A stretch of DNA of 64,000 nucleotides from Achromobacter kerstersii (GCF_902859595.1 NZ_CADIJQ010000004.1:416107-480106), one strand, 5' to 3'; positions 9,226-19,008 are shown, counted from the first letter of the stretch. Numbers and translations: made by a program. Notes: generated by a model from the sequence alone, not told the origin.

Positions 9226-9572
9226 GCAGGCAAGGCGACCAAAAATGCCGAGGCGTGGCCCCCGTGGAATGTCCGGCCGAGCGTCAAGTTATCTGATACG
9301 TTGACGCCAACAACCCATACAATCAGGGGCCGCTTAGCGGCCAGGCGTAAGTCGAGCATGTCGGAGGATCGCAGAATGTGTTTCCAATGACATAGCAGAT
9401 CCCCCCCATCCATGCAAGCAGATCGATTCGACCCGCTAAAGACATCTGCCACCCCGATTTACATGCAAATAGATCTGGACAGCGCCTAGGCCGCGTCTCC
9501 GATTAGGACCGAAGCGCAGCGTCCATGTTTACTTCCGCAATATATAGTCAGCTCTCTTGCGTGGAGGCTTGG
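9226..9572. other. Intergenic with a small hairpin
   Basis: Near 9328-9345 there is a perfect GGCCGC-TTA-GCGGCC inverted repeat without a T-run. No gene is supported. The 3' end should carry the promoter of the AraC gene. Confidence 0.35.
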
Positions 9573-10499
9573 ATGAAATTGCAGCACTTCGAGTCGTTTG
9601 ATTCGTACGCGGCCGCTCTCTTCCACGCCGACGCCCGGGTATTCCTGCTCGGCTCCCGAGACGGGGGCTGGCGAACCGGACATCTGGATGTGGATGGCAT
9701 CGACGTGCAACGCGGCGTCACCCAGGTACCCAACCTGTGCGAAGCCTCGGGCTGGGCGACACACCTGACCTTGCTGTTGCCGGAACCCGCGCCCGCCCGG
9801 GCATGGCTGAATGGCGTCCCATTTAGTCAGGATTCGATGGGTGTGCTGGCGCCGGGGAAAGGGTTCGTCTTCCGCGCCGCTGGTCCCAATGACTGGATCA
9901 GTATCGCGCTGCCGCTCGCTTCCGATTTATTGATAGACGACACCTTCGCGGCGCAGACGCTGCGGCGCTGGGCTAACGCGGCTGACATGGTGAAAACGGA
10001 CCCCGTGCACGTTGCCGCACTGCGCGAAGCTGCGCTCCTCTCGATGGCCCCAGCCTGCCCGCCCGCGCTGGGGCGCCGTCTGATTGAGCAGCGCTTGCGT
10101 AATCTGATCGCCGCCCGTGTGCCGCACGACAAGAACATGGGTCGGCCCAGCGTGCGCTTGCCCAAGGTGTGCGCGGTGGCGCTAGCAATCTTTCGCGACG
10201 CGCAGCGGGCCGTGCATGTTGATGAATTGTGCAGGCGCATGAAGATCAGCGAACGCAGCTTGCGTGACGTTTTCCAGGTCTGTTTCGGCATGAGCCCAGC
10301 CCATTACCTAGCCTTGAGAAAACTCCACGACGTCTATCTGGACCTGGCATACAGCACCCATGAGCAGACCGTTGCCGATTGCTTTCTTCAGCATGGCTAC
10401 CCGTATTCCACGTACGCGGCCGCGCGCTATCACGCGCTGTTTCTTGAAACGCCTTCAGAAACGCGGCGCCGTCTTCGTCCGCATATCAATCCAAGCTGA
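9573..10499 (+). CDS. AraC family transcriptional regulator
   Basis: A 308-residue regulator. The N-terminal two thirds form the sensory/dimerisation part (AraC_binding_2-like, with WRTGHLDVDGIDVQRGVTQ). The C-terminal 100 residues carry the two helix-turn-helix motifs of AraC/XylS proteins (VHVDELCRRMKISERSLRDV, then GMSPAHYLALRKLHDVYLDL). I chose the ATG at 9573 because GGAGG sits 5 bases upstream; an in-frame ATG at 9525 lacks a site. Its target is unknown, since no catabolic operon adjoins it. Confidence 0.85.
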   Translation: MKLQHFESFDSYAAALFHADARVFLLGSRDGGWRTGHLDVDGIDVQRGVTQVPNLCEASGWATHLTLLLPEPAPARAWLNGVPFSQDSMGVLAPGKGFVFRAAGPNDWISIALPLASDLLIDDTFAAQTLRRWANAADMVKTDPVHVAALREAALLSMAPACPPALGRRLIEQRLRNLIAARVPHDKNMGRPSVRLPKVCAVALAIFRDAQRAVHVDELCRRMKISERSLRDVFQVCFGMSPAHYLALRKLHDVYLDLAYSTHEQTVADCFLQHGYPYSTYAAARYHALFLETPSETRRRLRPHINPS

Positions 10500-11163
10500 C
10501 GATTTTTCGTCGGAATCGAATAGGCGGATGCGACGCAAGCCGGAGGGCTCAGCTGTGATCAGCGAGCTGCCAAGGCTGATCATATCCGCGATCACGTCGC
10601 TAAAGTCCAGAAGCCATCCGCGACAGCAGATTACATGTGTACGGCTTCCTCGCTACCCGCGCAGGCCGCCGTCGGCTAGCTGCCGTCTCGCCCTCCCTCC
10701 ATTCACTAAAGCCCCGGCTCATGCCCCGCGTGCGGGGTTTCGGCAGGCGCCGAGCCTGATCCTCGTCAACCCTATCCCAGCCCCAAAGCCTTCGCCATGG
10801 TCGCCACAACCATCCGTTTCATCGAAGAACTCATTGACGCCTTCAACTTGGGCAGCAGCATCAACAAATGGCTGAAGTTGCTCGCTAGTCTCCAGGGCCA
10901 CCTCCAGTTGGAGATCGCGGCGATAACCCGGCCATCCGAGCCGCCGAAAGCGGGTTTCGGCCAGTGTTGCCGGTCAGCGCTTACCGAAGCCAATAAGCGC
11001 GTTTCAGCCGCGTCCATAAGAGAGCAAGGCACAGCGGTAGATCTCGGTGGTCCGCTGTCGGTCACAACCAGACGTCCGCGTACCATTACTTTAGTTGTGG
11101 CGGACTTCTGCTTGCACTATTCTGAGCGCATAGCAAGGGCGTCATTATTAGGAGAGCCTAAGC
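10500..11163. other. Intergenic with terminator-like hairpin
   Basis: More than 650 bases with open frames on both strands, none convincing. At 10724-10740 a CCCCGC-GT-GCGGGG hairpin is followed by TTT, which may terminate the AraC transcript. The 3' part should hold the promoter for the receiver-HD-GYP gene. Confidence 0.35.
10724..10740 (+). terminator. Weak terminator-like hairpin after AraC gene
   Basis: A six-pair CCCCGC/GCGGGG stem with a very tight two-base loop and only three following T residues. It is about 225 bases past the AraC stop codon. It may be a terminator or chance. Confidence 0.3.
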
Positions 11164-12318
11164 ATGGTTGACCCATACCCTAGCATCCGAAAATTCAAGA
11201 TTTTGGTCGTCGACGATACCCCCGACAGCTTGACGCTCATGGCGGGCCTGTTAAAGGATCGGTATCGAGTTAGCTTGGCCAGCAATGGAGAAAAGGCGTT
11301 AAGGCTCGCCCGTCAAGAAGATGCCCCCGATATGATATTGCTGGACATCATGATGCCCGGAATCTCTGGCATTGACGTATGCGTGGCGCTCAAAAATGAC
11401 CCTGTCACTCGCGACATTCCCGTCATTTTCCTCACCAGCATGAGTGCCACAGAGGACGAAAAACGCGGCCTTGAAGTCGGCGCAGTGGACTTCATCACTA
11501 AACCCATCAATCCTCCGATCGTACTGGCCCGCATCGAAACGCAACTTAAGCTCAAAATGGCGTCCGATTTCTTGCGCGACCAGAACAGTTTTCTGGAAGC
11601 AGAAGTCTCCAGACGCACTAGGGAAGTGGCTGCCGTCCAGGACGTGACCATTCTCGCACTGGCATCGATGGCGGAGACGCGCGACAACGAGACGGGCAAT
11701 CACATCCGGCGCACGCAATTCTATGTCAAGGTGCTAGCAGAGCACTTGCGGGACCATCCACGGTTTGCCGGTGTCCTGACCGATGCCTATATTGCCGCCC
11801 TTTTTAAGTCCGCGCCTCTCCACGATATTGGAAAAATTGGCATTCCCGATCGCATCCTGTTGAAACCCGGAAAGCTGGATCCGGAGGAGTTTGAGGTTAT
11901 GAAAACGCACTGCAAACTCGGACGCGATGCGATCCAGCAGGCGGAAGATAGGTTGGGGTGCAAAGTTGAATTTCTCACCTTAGCGAAAGAAATCACATAT
12001 GGTCACCAGGAAAAGTGGAACGGATCTGGCTACCCGGAAGGCTTGTCCGGCGACGATATACCTGTGTCAGCACGCCTAATGGCCGTTGCAGACGTATACG
12101 ATGCACTAATCAGTCGGCGTGTCTATAAAGAGGGCATGTCTCACAAGGATGCCGAACGGATAATGAAGGACGGTCGCGCTAGCCACTTTGATCCCGATAT
12201 CCTCGACGCATTTGTCGCTTGTACCGACAAATTCCGCGAGATCGCCGTTCAATACGCCGACCAGGATGGCGAGCATTCCAAGTCCAGCAAAGATCAGCCC
12301 CCTTCCACGTCACTCTGA
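11164..12318 (+). CDS. Receiver-HD-GYP protein, probable c-di-GMP phosphodiesterase
   Basis: A 384-residue protein of the RpfG type. The receiver domain spans residues 1-130, with acidic pocket VVDDTPD and phospho-acceptor Asp61 (LLDIMMPG). A short coiled linker follows, then an HD-GYP domain with the metal-binding HD at His220-Asp221 (LHDIGKIGIPD) and the signature HQEKWNGSGYPEG around 281-293. The first His of the usual HHExxDGxGYP is Gly here, a variant common in this subfamily. The reaction is expected to be hydrolysis of cyclic di-GMP, controlled by phosphorylation. The giant hybrid kinase begins about 130 bases downstream and is the likely donor. Confidence 0.9.
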   Translation: MVDPYPSIRKFKILVVDDTPDSLTLMAGLLKDRYRVSLASNGEKALRLARQEDAPDMILLDIMMPGISGIDVCVALKNDPVTRDIPVIFLTSMSATEDEKRGLEVGAVDFITKPINPPIVLARIETQLKLKMASDFLRDQNSFLEAEVSRRTREVAAVQDVTILALASMAETRDNETGNHIRRTQFYVKVLAEHLRDHPRFAGVLTDAYIAALFKSAPLHDIGKIGIPDRILLKPGKLDPEEFEVMKTHCKLGRDAIQQAEDRLGCKVEFLTLAKEITYGHQEKWNGSGYPEGLSGDDIPVSARLMAVADVYDALISRRVYKEGMSHKDAERIMKDGRASHFDPDILDAFVACTDKFREIAVQYADQDGEHSKSSKDQPPSTSL

Positions 12319-12445
12319 CTCCGTCCGGGGCGCGGTGAGCACCGCCTTGAGTTCGCGTCATGGTCGTCCGGACGACTACCGCAGACAAACGTCACAAAAG
12401 AATAATCTTTAACGTCGCAGGCCTAAGGACGCGGGAGCGGAACAT

Positions 12446-15400
12446 ATGAAGTGGGGACTGCAATTCCTCGAGCGGCGCACTTTAGGCACGAAGCTATTGC
12501 TGGGGTTTGTGGTACTGCTGATCTTTGCACTGATGCTCGGCGTCAGCGCGCTGCTGACGCAGCGGAGCCTCGTAAAGCAGGTCACGCAGCTTTATCACCA
12601 AGATTTGCTTGGCGTCTCAAACGCCAAGGATGCAGAGGCCGCTTACATCACTATCGGTAGAGAGCTGCGTCAAGCGCTCATCTCCCGTACGGAGGAAGAT
12701 CGTCGGATCGCCGTAAGCAACGTAGTTGAACAGGACCGCATGTTACGTCGTGAGATTGCAGAGTTACGACCTCGCGTTGTACGGCCCGAGAACATGCAGC
12801 GGCTCGCCGGATTCGAGGATGCCTATGCGACCTACAAAAGAAACGTCGATAGAGCGTTGTCAATGCTGGACACGGCCGAGCTACAACAAGCTCGCACATT
12901 TGTCGGATCGCGCGAGTTTCAGTCTGCAGGTGATAACGTCAGAATACACATGGACGCTGTGGTCCAGGGCAAGGAAGCGGGGGCAAGTGAGGGCATCGAC
13001 ACTGCACTAACTGTGGCCGGCAACGCGCTCGAGCGCACAGTCGCGATGCTGGTAGGCGGCCTCGCCGTCGGAGGGTATATTTCCTGGCTGGTGGCCGCCT
13101 CGATTCGCCGACCTGCCCTACGCGTTCGCGATGCCGTGGAGCAGTTGGCCAAAGGCAAACTATTCATTGAAGTCCCCCATCAAGATTTTGGCAACGAGCT
13201 AGGTGAACTTGCACGGTCGGTTCGGGTTTTGCAGCGTGTGGCCCAGCAAATGGACAATCAGACCTGGATTAAGAGCCACCTTGTCCAGATTGCAAACGCC
13301 CTGCAGATGGTCACATCGGAAGCTGATCTTTCGCACACACTGTTCACTCTCCTAGCGCCCGTTGCCCGCCTTGGCGCCGGCTCGCTCTACGTTTATGAAG
13401 AGGATACACACGAGCTGCGATTGGCTGGAGCCTATGTCGACGGCCAGCCGGCATCGTATCCACACCGAATCAGTTCAGGCCAGGGCTTGGCCGGGCAATG
13501 TGCGCAAACCCGCCAACCGATGGTACTGTGCCCTCCTCCTGCGGCCTATACCTCGGCCTTGGCGAGCCGAGGTTCACCGACCGCAGAAACCGTCGCGCTC
13601 TACCCATTGATGCGGGGCGATCGCCTGCTGGGTGTTTTGGAGGTAGCTATATTGCCCTCCCAAGAGCAGCGCGAACAAGCACTAGTTAATGAACTCAAGC
13701 CCGTGTTGATCATGAAACTAGAGATCCTCGAGCGTGCACAGCGTTCCCGCCGCCTGCTCGACGAAACCCAGCGCCAAGCGCAGGAATTGCGCGATCAAAC
13801 GTTGAAACTCGAAAAGCAGTCGATCCAACTAGAGACGCAAAAATCATCGCTTCAGGCTACGGAAACCTGGTATCGAGGAATTATCGCGTCGGCTCCCGAC
13901 GGCATGCTGGTTGTCGACGCAGACGGTTTGATCATTCTTGCCAATTGCGAGGCAGAAGCGATGTTCGGCTATGACGCGGGGGCCTTGGCGGGGCAGGCCG
14001 TGGAAGTGCTAGTGCCGCCCTCGGGCCGAAGCAAGCATGCCGGTTTGCGGACCGCGTTCTCTCACGAGGGCGGCGCACGGATTATGGGAGCCGGGGACAA
14101 GCGACTGCGTGGCGTGCGCAAAGACGGCACCGACTTTCCCGTAGAGGTGGGACTCGCGCGGCTGCCCGACGTGATCGGACGCAGCGACTGCGTATGCGCG
14201 TCGGTTCGCGATGTCAGCGACCGCCAACGGGCGGAGCGCGAACTGGCCAAGACCGCACAACGATTGAGCTTCGCGCTCAGAGGCGGAAATCTTGGTCTTT
14301 GGGATTGGGATGTAGCGACTAGCAGAAACGAAGTCAACGACATCTGGGCGCAGATGCTTGGCTATACGCTGGACGAAATCGAACATGACGGAGACGCAGC
14401 GGGATCTTGGGCGCGCCTTCTCCATCCTGAAGATGCGGAAGGGATACACCAGGAATTTCAACGCTTCATCAAGGACCCCCGTCAGGATGAGTTCCAGGCG
14501 CTATTTCGCATGATGGCCAAGACCGGAGACTGGCGTTGGATCCTCTCCATAGGGAGGGCCACGGAGAGAGATGAAACGGGTCAGGCGCTTCGTATTGTAG
14601 GTATCCATCAAGACTTTACGGATCGGAAGAATCTCCAGGATGAGATGGCGCGGGCGAAAGCAACCGCGGAAGAGGCAACGCAAGCCAAAAGCAGTTTTCT
14701 TGCCAACATGAGCCATGAAATCCGCACTCCAATGAATGCAATCATCGGCATGTCGCACTTGGCTCTACAAACAGCTCTGGATAAGAAACAGCGAAATTAC
14801 ATCGAGAAGGTACATCGCTCGGGCGAAAACCTTTTGGGCATCATCAACGACATTCTTGATTTCTCGAAGATCGAAGCTGGTCGATTGGATATCGAGGAGG
14901 TGGACTTCCACCTTGAAGATGTAATGGAGAATCTGGCCAACCTTGTAGGCTTGAAAGCCGATGAAAAAGAGCTGGAATTGCTCTTCAATATTGGTTCAGA
15001 CGTACCGACCTCGTTGCGCGGTGACCCCCTACGGCTGGGACAGATACTTGTAAACCTGGGCAACAACGCCGTCAAATTTACGGAACGAGGCGAAGTTGTG
15101 GTGGGGATCGAGTCGCGACATATGGATGCGCAAAAGGTGGAACTTCACTTTTGGGTGGCCGACACTGGAATTGGTATGACTCAGGAGCAAAGCTCACGCA
15201 TGTTCGAGAGCTTCGCGCAGGCCGACGCCTCGACGACTCGACGCTTCGGGGGCACCGGATTGGGGCTGGCGATATCGAAGAGTTTGGTTCAGAAAATGCA
15301 AGGGAACATCTGGGTCAACAGCGAATTGGGGCGGGGTTCGACCTTCCATTTCACAATCCCGATCGCGGTGCAGGGTACCCCTCGGCCGGCCCGCATGTTC

Positions 15401-16936
15401 ATAGCCAAAGAACTTTTAGGAGTCCGCGTGCTAGTCGTGGACGACAATGCGTCAGCGCGTGAAATTCTCGCCACTATGGCTTCGTCCTTTGGTTTGGAGG
15501 TAGACGTCGCCCGTGAAGGACGGGAAGCCCTACGGATGATATCCATCGCCGATCAGAAGCAACTTGGATACGATGTTGTAATCATGGACTGGAAAATGCC
15601 TGGCATGGGCGGCATAGAGACTATGCGGCAGTTGAAAGCAGAGAGATACCGACGCATGCCCACGGTAGTCATGGTCACATCCTATGGGCGCCATGAAGCG
15701 ATGGATGCTGCACGGCAAGAGGGCGTTGCACCGGCAACGGTGTTGACGAAACCCGTGACTGCTTCGACGCTACTGGAGGCTGTGGCAGAGGCACTCGGCA
15801 AGCCAGCACGGATCGAGACTCACGCGATGGCGAAGGCCAGCTTCCAAAGCCAAACGCTATCCGATTTGAATGGAGCCCGGCTCTTGCTTGTCGAGGACAA
15901 TGACCTCAATCAGGAGCTCGCCATGGACCTACTCCGCAATGTCGGTGTCGATGTTGTCTGTGCCGGCAACGGACAAGAGGCGCTGGACACCCTCGAACGA
16001 GATGCCGACTTCGATTGCATCCTCATGGACTGTCAAATGCCCGTGATGGACGGTTATGAGGCAACTGCGGTAATTCGCAGCAACTCAATATGGGCAGAGC
16101 TTCCCATCATTGCGATGACAGCCAACGCCTTGGCGGGTGACCGCGAGCGCGTTCTGTCAGCAGGCATGTCCGATCACATTGCAAAGCCGCTGAACGTAGA
16201 CTCAATGTTCTCCACGATCGCGCGGTGGATTCGCCCTGGTACACGGGGCAGCGCTTTACCACCAGCGGCCACTTTCCCCGCATGTCGCACTTCTATTTCA
16301 AAAATACCCGAACTGCCTGGGATTAACGTCAGCTCAGGGCTGACGACAAGCGCAAACGATACAGACCTGTATCGAAGGTTGCTGCTCAAGTTTCATGCCG
16401 GGCACCGCGGATTTGCGCAAGTATTTGAGACTGCTCGAACCGACATTGATCCAACAGCGGCACGACGAGTAGCACATTCTCTGAAAGGAAGCGCAGGTAA
16501 CATCGGCGCCATTTCGCTTGCGCGAGCAGCCGCCGAACTTGAATCTGCTTGTCAGATTCAAAGCAAACCGTTCGCGCTCGACGCGGCTCTTTCGCGAGTA
16601 TTGACGGAATTGCAGCCGGTCATAGTAGGTTTGTCGAGGTTCGCAAAATGGAATGCACCCGCAATATTTCATACCGCCCAAAAACCGCCGGGCAACCATA
16701 GCGCATTGGAACTTCGGCTTCTGTTAGATCGGCTGGCTCCTATGCTGGAGCAAGGTGATGCTGATGCGGAAGATGTGGTCGACGATTTGCTGCGGCTAGC
16801 TGAAGGCGCAAATCAAGCTACATCCCTCCGACGTTTAGCGGCAGCTGTCTCCGCTTACGACTTCGATGCCGCACAGGAGATACTGCGCCAATTGGCACAC
16901 CCATTCGACTCACCTGAGGGAGATTTCCGACCCTGA
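12446..16936 (+). CDS. Hybrid sensor histidine kinase, multi-domain phosphorelay
   Basis: A 1496-residue membrane kinase. In order: a membrane helix at about 17-38; a periplasmic helical bundle; a second helix at about 190-215; HAMP to about 265; a GAF domain (285-430); a coiled coil; two PAS domains (about 475-730); the dimerisation domain with phospho-acceptor His757 (MSHEIRTPMNA); an ATPase domain (RFGGTGLGLAI); receiver 1 with Asp1048 (VIMDWKMPG); receiver 2 with Asp1195 (ILMDCQMPV); and an HPt domain with His1344 (VAHSLKGSAGN). All phosphotransfer residues are present, so a full His-Asp-His relay can end on the HPt. The preceding receiver-HD-GYP protein is the natural final acceptor, linking the signal to c-di-GMP turnover. 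The signal is unknown. Confidence 0.92.
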   Translation: MKWGLQFLERRTLGTKLLLGFVVLLIFALMLGVSALLTQRSLVKQVTQLYHQDLLGVSNAKDAEAAYITIGRELRQALISRTEEDRRIAVSNVVEQDRMLRREIAELRPRVVRPENMQRLAGFEDAYATYKRNVDRALSMLDTAELQQARTFVGSREFQSAGDNVRIHMDAVVQGKEAGASEGIDTALTVAGNALERTVAMLVGGLAVGGYISWLVAASIRRPALRVRDAVEQLAKGKLFIEVPHQDFGNELGELARSVRVLQRVAQQMDNQTWIKSHLVQIANALQMVTSEADLSHTLFTLLAPVARLGAGSLYVYEEDTHELRLAGAYVDGQPASYPHRISSGQGLAGQCAQTRQPMVLCPPPAAYTSALASRGSPTAETVALYPLMRGDRLLGVLEVAILPSQEQREQALVNELKPVLIMKLEILERAQRSRRLLDETQRQAQELRDQTLKLEKQSIQLETQKSSLQATETWYRGIIASAPDGMLVVDADGLIILANCEAEAMFGYDAGALAGQAVEVLVPPSGRSKHAGLRTAFSHEGGARIMGAGDKRLRGVRKDGTDFPVEVGLARLPDVIGRSDCVCASVRDVSDRQRAERELAKTAQRLSFALRGGNLGLWDWDVATSRNEVNDIWAQMLGYTLDEIEHDGDAAGSWARLLHPEDAEGIHQEFQRFIKDPRQDEFQALFRMMAKTGDWRWILSIGRATERDETGQALRIVGIHQDFTDRKNLQDEMARAKATAEEATQAKSSFLANMSHEIRTPMNAIIGMSHLALQTALDKKQRNYIEKVHRSGENLLGIINDILDFSKIEAGRLDIEEVDFHLEDVMENLANLVGLKADEKELELLFNIGSDVPTSLRGDPLRLGQILVNLGNNAVKFTERGEVVVGIESRHMDAQKVELHFWVADTGIGMTQEQSSRMFESFAQADASTTRRFGGTGLGLAISKSLVQKMQGNIWVNSELGRGSTFHFTIPIAVQGTPRPARMFIAKELLGVRVLVVDDNASAREILATMASSFGLEVDVAREGREALRMISIADQKQLGYDVVIMDWKMPGMGGIETMRQLKAERYRRMPTVVMVTSYGRHEAMDAARQEGVAPATVLTKPVTASTLLEAVAEALGKPARIETHAMAKASFQSQTLSDLNGARLLLVEDNDLNQELAMDLLRNVGVDVVCAGNGQEALDTLERDADFDCILMDCQMPVMDGYEATAVIRSNSIWAELPIIAMTANALAGDRERVLSAGMSDHIAKPLNVDSMFSTIARWIRPGTRGSALPPAATFPACRTSISKIPELPGINVSSGLTTSANDTDLYRRLLLKFHAGHRGFAQVFETARTDIDPTAARRVAHSLKGSAGNIGAISLARAAAELESACQIQSKPFALDAALSRVLTELQPVIVGLSRFAKWNAPAIFHTAQKPPGNHSALELRLLLDRLAPMLEQGDADAEDVVDDLLRLAEGANQATSLRRLAAAVSAYDFDAAQEILRQLAHPFDSPEGDFRP

Positions 16937-17234
16937 ATGCGCCGCTATCAAGTCCCAAGTGAATTTTTTTCCATACCGGATTACGCGTTAGACAACCTAG
17001 AAGGGCTTTGTCTCAGGCGGCTTGGTCATTCGGGAGGTGGAAGGGGATTAGAACGGAACGTCGCGGAGCGCTTCCCTATGAAGGGGCACCTGCGGGGATC
17101 GTTTAGTAGAACCCGCGATTCAGTGGCATAGAATTTGTGGCAGCGGCGTAATCGTCGAGACTGCCCATTTCAATCCGCAATTCAGACGACTGGCTGTTTC
17201 GGGTCGGATAGCGACCCTCCGTAGGAGCACACTG
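16937..17234. other. Leader of the recombinase module
   Basis: No gene seen. From about 17203 the sequence becomes closely similar to the region upstream of 42214, starting with a GGGTCG...CGACCC hairpin and CCCTCCGTAGG. This marks the 5' boundary of a duplicated unit. Confidence 0.5.
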
Positions 17235-17260
17235 AATCTCCCTTTACGCGAAAGGAGATT
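17235..17260 (+). promoter_or_regulatory. Hairpin occluding the recombinase ribosome-binding site
   Basis: AATCTCC(C)TTT pairs with AAAGGAGATT across the loop ACGCG, ending 3 bases before the ATG. The 3' arm is the ribosome-binding site AAAGGAG itself. The same structure with a different loop precedes the copy at 42214, so it is conserved while loop bases vary. It should repress translation unless opened. Confidence 0.65.
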
Positions 17261-17263
17261 GCC

Positions 17264-17890
17264 ATGGAATCCGCGAATGTCACCGTTGGCCATCGTGTGC
17301 CATGGAACAAAGGCAAACTCACCGGGCAGAAGCCACCTCTAAAGCTAGGAGAAATTTGGGCAATCCGAACGAGACTGCAGATGGCGTCGAACGTCCGCGA
17401 ACTCGCAATGTTCAATCTCGCAATCGATAGCAAGCTTCGAGCGTGCGATCTCACGCGATTGCAGGGGCAGGACATCCGTCACGGAAGCCACGTGGCCGCT
17501 AGAGCCACCGTCATGCAACAAAAGACCCAGCGTCCGGTGCAATTCGAGATCACGGAGCAAACCCGTGAGAGCGTTGAAGCATGGATCGAGGCGCGAGGGC
17601 TAAAGGCGGCGGATTTTCTGTTTCCGAGCCGTTTGCATACGTCCCCGCATCTGTCGACGCGGCAGAACGCCCGGATTGTGCATCGCTGGGTTGCATCGAT
17701 TGCCCTCGACGATACCGCATATGGCACCCACACCATGCGCCGTACTAAAGCCTCGCTGATCTATCGCCGGACGAAGAATCTTCGGGCGGTACAGCTACTG
17801 CTCGGGCATACGAAGCTGGAAAGCACAGTTCGCTACCTTGGCATCGAGGTCGACGATGCGCTTGAGATGGCAGAGCAAACCGAGGTTTGA
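17264..17890 (+). CDS. Compact tyrosine recombinase, copy 2
   Basis: A 208-residue site-specific recombinase of the FimB/XerD-catalytic-domain size. All catalytic residues are visible: Arg59 (LRACDL), Lys87 (QQKTQRPV), His156 and Arg159 (THTMRRTK), His182 (LLLGHTKL) and Tyr191 (STVRYLG). The usual N-terminal SAM-like core-binding domain is absent, as in fimbrial-switch recombinases. The protein is 94% identical to the copy at 42214 (12 differences) in the same orientation 25 kb away. Both the leader and the hairpin after the stop are conserved too. It probably acts on DNA sites of this island; its substrate is unknown. Confidence 0.9.
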   Translation: MESANVTVGHRVPWNKGKLTGQKPPLKLGEIWAIRTRLQMASNVRELAMFNLAIDSKLRACDLTRLQGQDIRHGSHVAARATVMQQKTQRPVQFEITEQTRESVEAWIEARGLKAADFLFPSRLHTSPHLSTRQNARIVHRWVASIALDDTAYGTHTMRRTKASLIYRRTKNLRAVQLLLGHTKLESTVRYLGIEVDDALEMAEQTEV

Positions 17891-17898
17891 TGCATCCC

Positions 17899-17924
17899 GG
17901 CCGGCGAGCGGTCGCTTGTCGGCC
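17899..17924 (+). terminator. Conserved hairpin after recombinase copy 2
   Basis: GGCCGGCGAGCG pairs with CGCTTGTCGGCC around a two-base centre, starting 9 bases after the stop codon. The same hairpin follows the copy at 42214. There is no T-run, so it may stabilise the mRNA end or be a recombination-related palindrome rather than a true intrinsic terminator. Confidence 0.45.
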
Positions 17925-18348
17925 AGAACCCGTCGTTGCCACCCTGTAAATTTGACTGTTGTGACGGCGTAGCCCTATCCGGCCACGGCGGCGGCTGGCG
18001 AATCGGTCATGCAGCGGAAGGGCACACTTCAATTTCATCTAGAACCCGCTTGAACCGCTTGGGCAGGCTGTCGGAGCGGTGCAGCTTCGGCTTGGAGCAT
18101 TTGCAGCTGTGGTCGCATGCGCACTGCTGACGGTTCAGATCAGCGCAGCGTGTGCGCGGCAGCGATCAGCATGCTGCCGGCGAAACGCATGCACGATCCA
18201 ATACGGGAGGGAATTCGTGCGCATTCGCCGTGGCGACCGGTTCTCGGACATTCCCGAGCTGATCGCACTCAGCTCCCCCAGTCGCTCCGGCTGGGGGAGA
18301 CCTGGCCCCGCAAGCTGCCCCGGCGTTCCGGGGTGCCGGGCCGAGGCC
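17925..18348. other. Intergenic with a strong hairpin
   Basis: No supported gene. TCCCCCAG/CTGGGGGA at 18274-18298 forms a strong hairpin downstream of pagP on the minus strand, and a smaller CCCCGG/CCGGGG inverted repeat lies at about 18318-18332. Confidence 0.4.
18274..18298 (-). terminator. Possible pagP operon terminator
   Basis: An eight-pair stem TCCCCCAG/CTGGGGGA with a nine-base loop, about 50 bases beyond the pagP stop codon in its direction of transcription. No T-run follows, so termination is uncertain. Confidence 0.35.
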
Positions 18349-18912
18349 TCAGAAGCGCCAGCGGCCGAATATGAAAAGGACGTTACCCGTGCCGCTTGAA
18401 CCTGGGATGTAGGTGGCATAGAGCATGGCTCCCTTGTAGCTCGCGCTGACCAGTGGCAGGATGCCGGGGAAAGGTACATAACCCATGATGTCCTGTCGCG
18501 CGGTCAGGAATACGGTATAGCCCGCGCCCAGTCGGAAGTTCTCGCTGACCTGGCCGATTTTCAGGAAGCCATAGCCCGCGGCGGGTTGGACCTTGCTGTG
18601 TGAGTCCAGAAAGGCCATGGCGTACAGGCCCTGCCAATCACCGTCTTCGTCGTAGATGCTGCGACCGTATCCGCCGCCCCAGGCTAATTCGTTAAAGCCG
18701 TTGATTTGTTCTTTGCTGTACGTGGCGCGGTTGTGCCACGTATATCCGCTGATGTAGAGGTCGTTTCCGCCTTCGGTCCAGATCTGGTCAAGCCGGTTGC
18801 AGGCGGACCGCGCCCACGAGGGCATGCTGTCGCAAGACTGCGCAGGGGCCGCGAAAACCGAGAGCAGTACAAACAGTATCGCTACCCGGAGCCTTGCGGT
18901 CATCGCGGTCAT
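18349..18912 (-). CDS. pagP: Lipid A palmitoyltransferase PagP
   Basis: An outer-membrane enzyme that moves a palmitoyl chain from a phospholipid to lipid A. After a signal peptide (hydrophobic core AILFVLLSVFAAPAQS) the protein shows the PagP landmarks: DLYISGYTWHNR with the catalytic His, NELAWGGGYGRS, YDEDGDWQGLYAMAFLDSHS with the catalytic Asp-Ser pair, PAAGYGFLKIG, and a barrel C-terminus ending in aromatic-x-Phe (GRWRF). Starts at 18978, 18912 and 18903 are all in frame. I prefer 18912 because the signal peptide begins there, though no start has a strong ribosome-binding site. It is the last gene of a lipid A block. Confidence 0.88.
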   Translation of the reverse strand: MTAMTARLRVAILFVLLSVFAAPAQSCDSMPSWARSACNRLDQIWTEGGNDLYISGYTWHNRATYSKEQINGFNELAWGGGYGRSIYDEDGDWQGLYAMAFLDSHSKVQPAAGYGFLKIGQVSENFRLGAGYTVFLTARQDIMGYVPFPGILPLVSASYKGAMLYATYIPGSSGTGNVLFIFGRWRF

Positions 18913-19008
18913 TGCGGCCGTCGAGGAGAAACGACGGGTCCAGTACCGTAATGGAACTGTCCTTAATTTCCCGGTCATATCGACGTTCCCATTACGGCTG
19001 AAAAAAGC

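Noticed and set aside
10772..11171. Overlapping frames of 104 (minus) and 124 (plus) codons
   Set aside because: Neither has a ribosome-binding site, a family motif or protein-like helix/strand patterning throughout.
16937..17131. 64-codon frame directly after the hybrid kinase
   Set aside because: It starts at the base after the kinase stop without its own ribosome-binding site and has no motif.
18079..18399. 106-codon plus-strand frame with a hydrophobic start
   Set aside because: Its end overlaps pagP on the other strand and the body is Arg/Cys-rich with strong hairpins beneath it; no family support.
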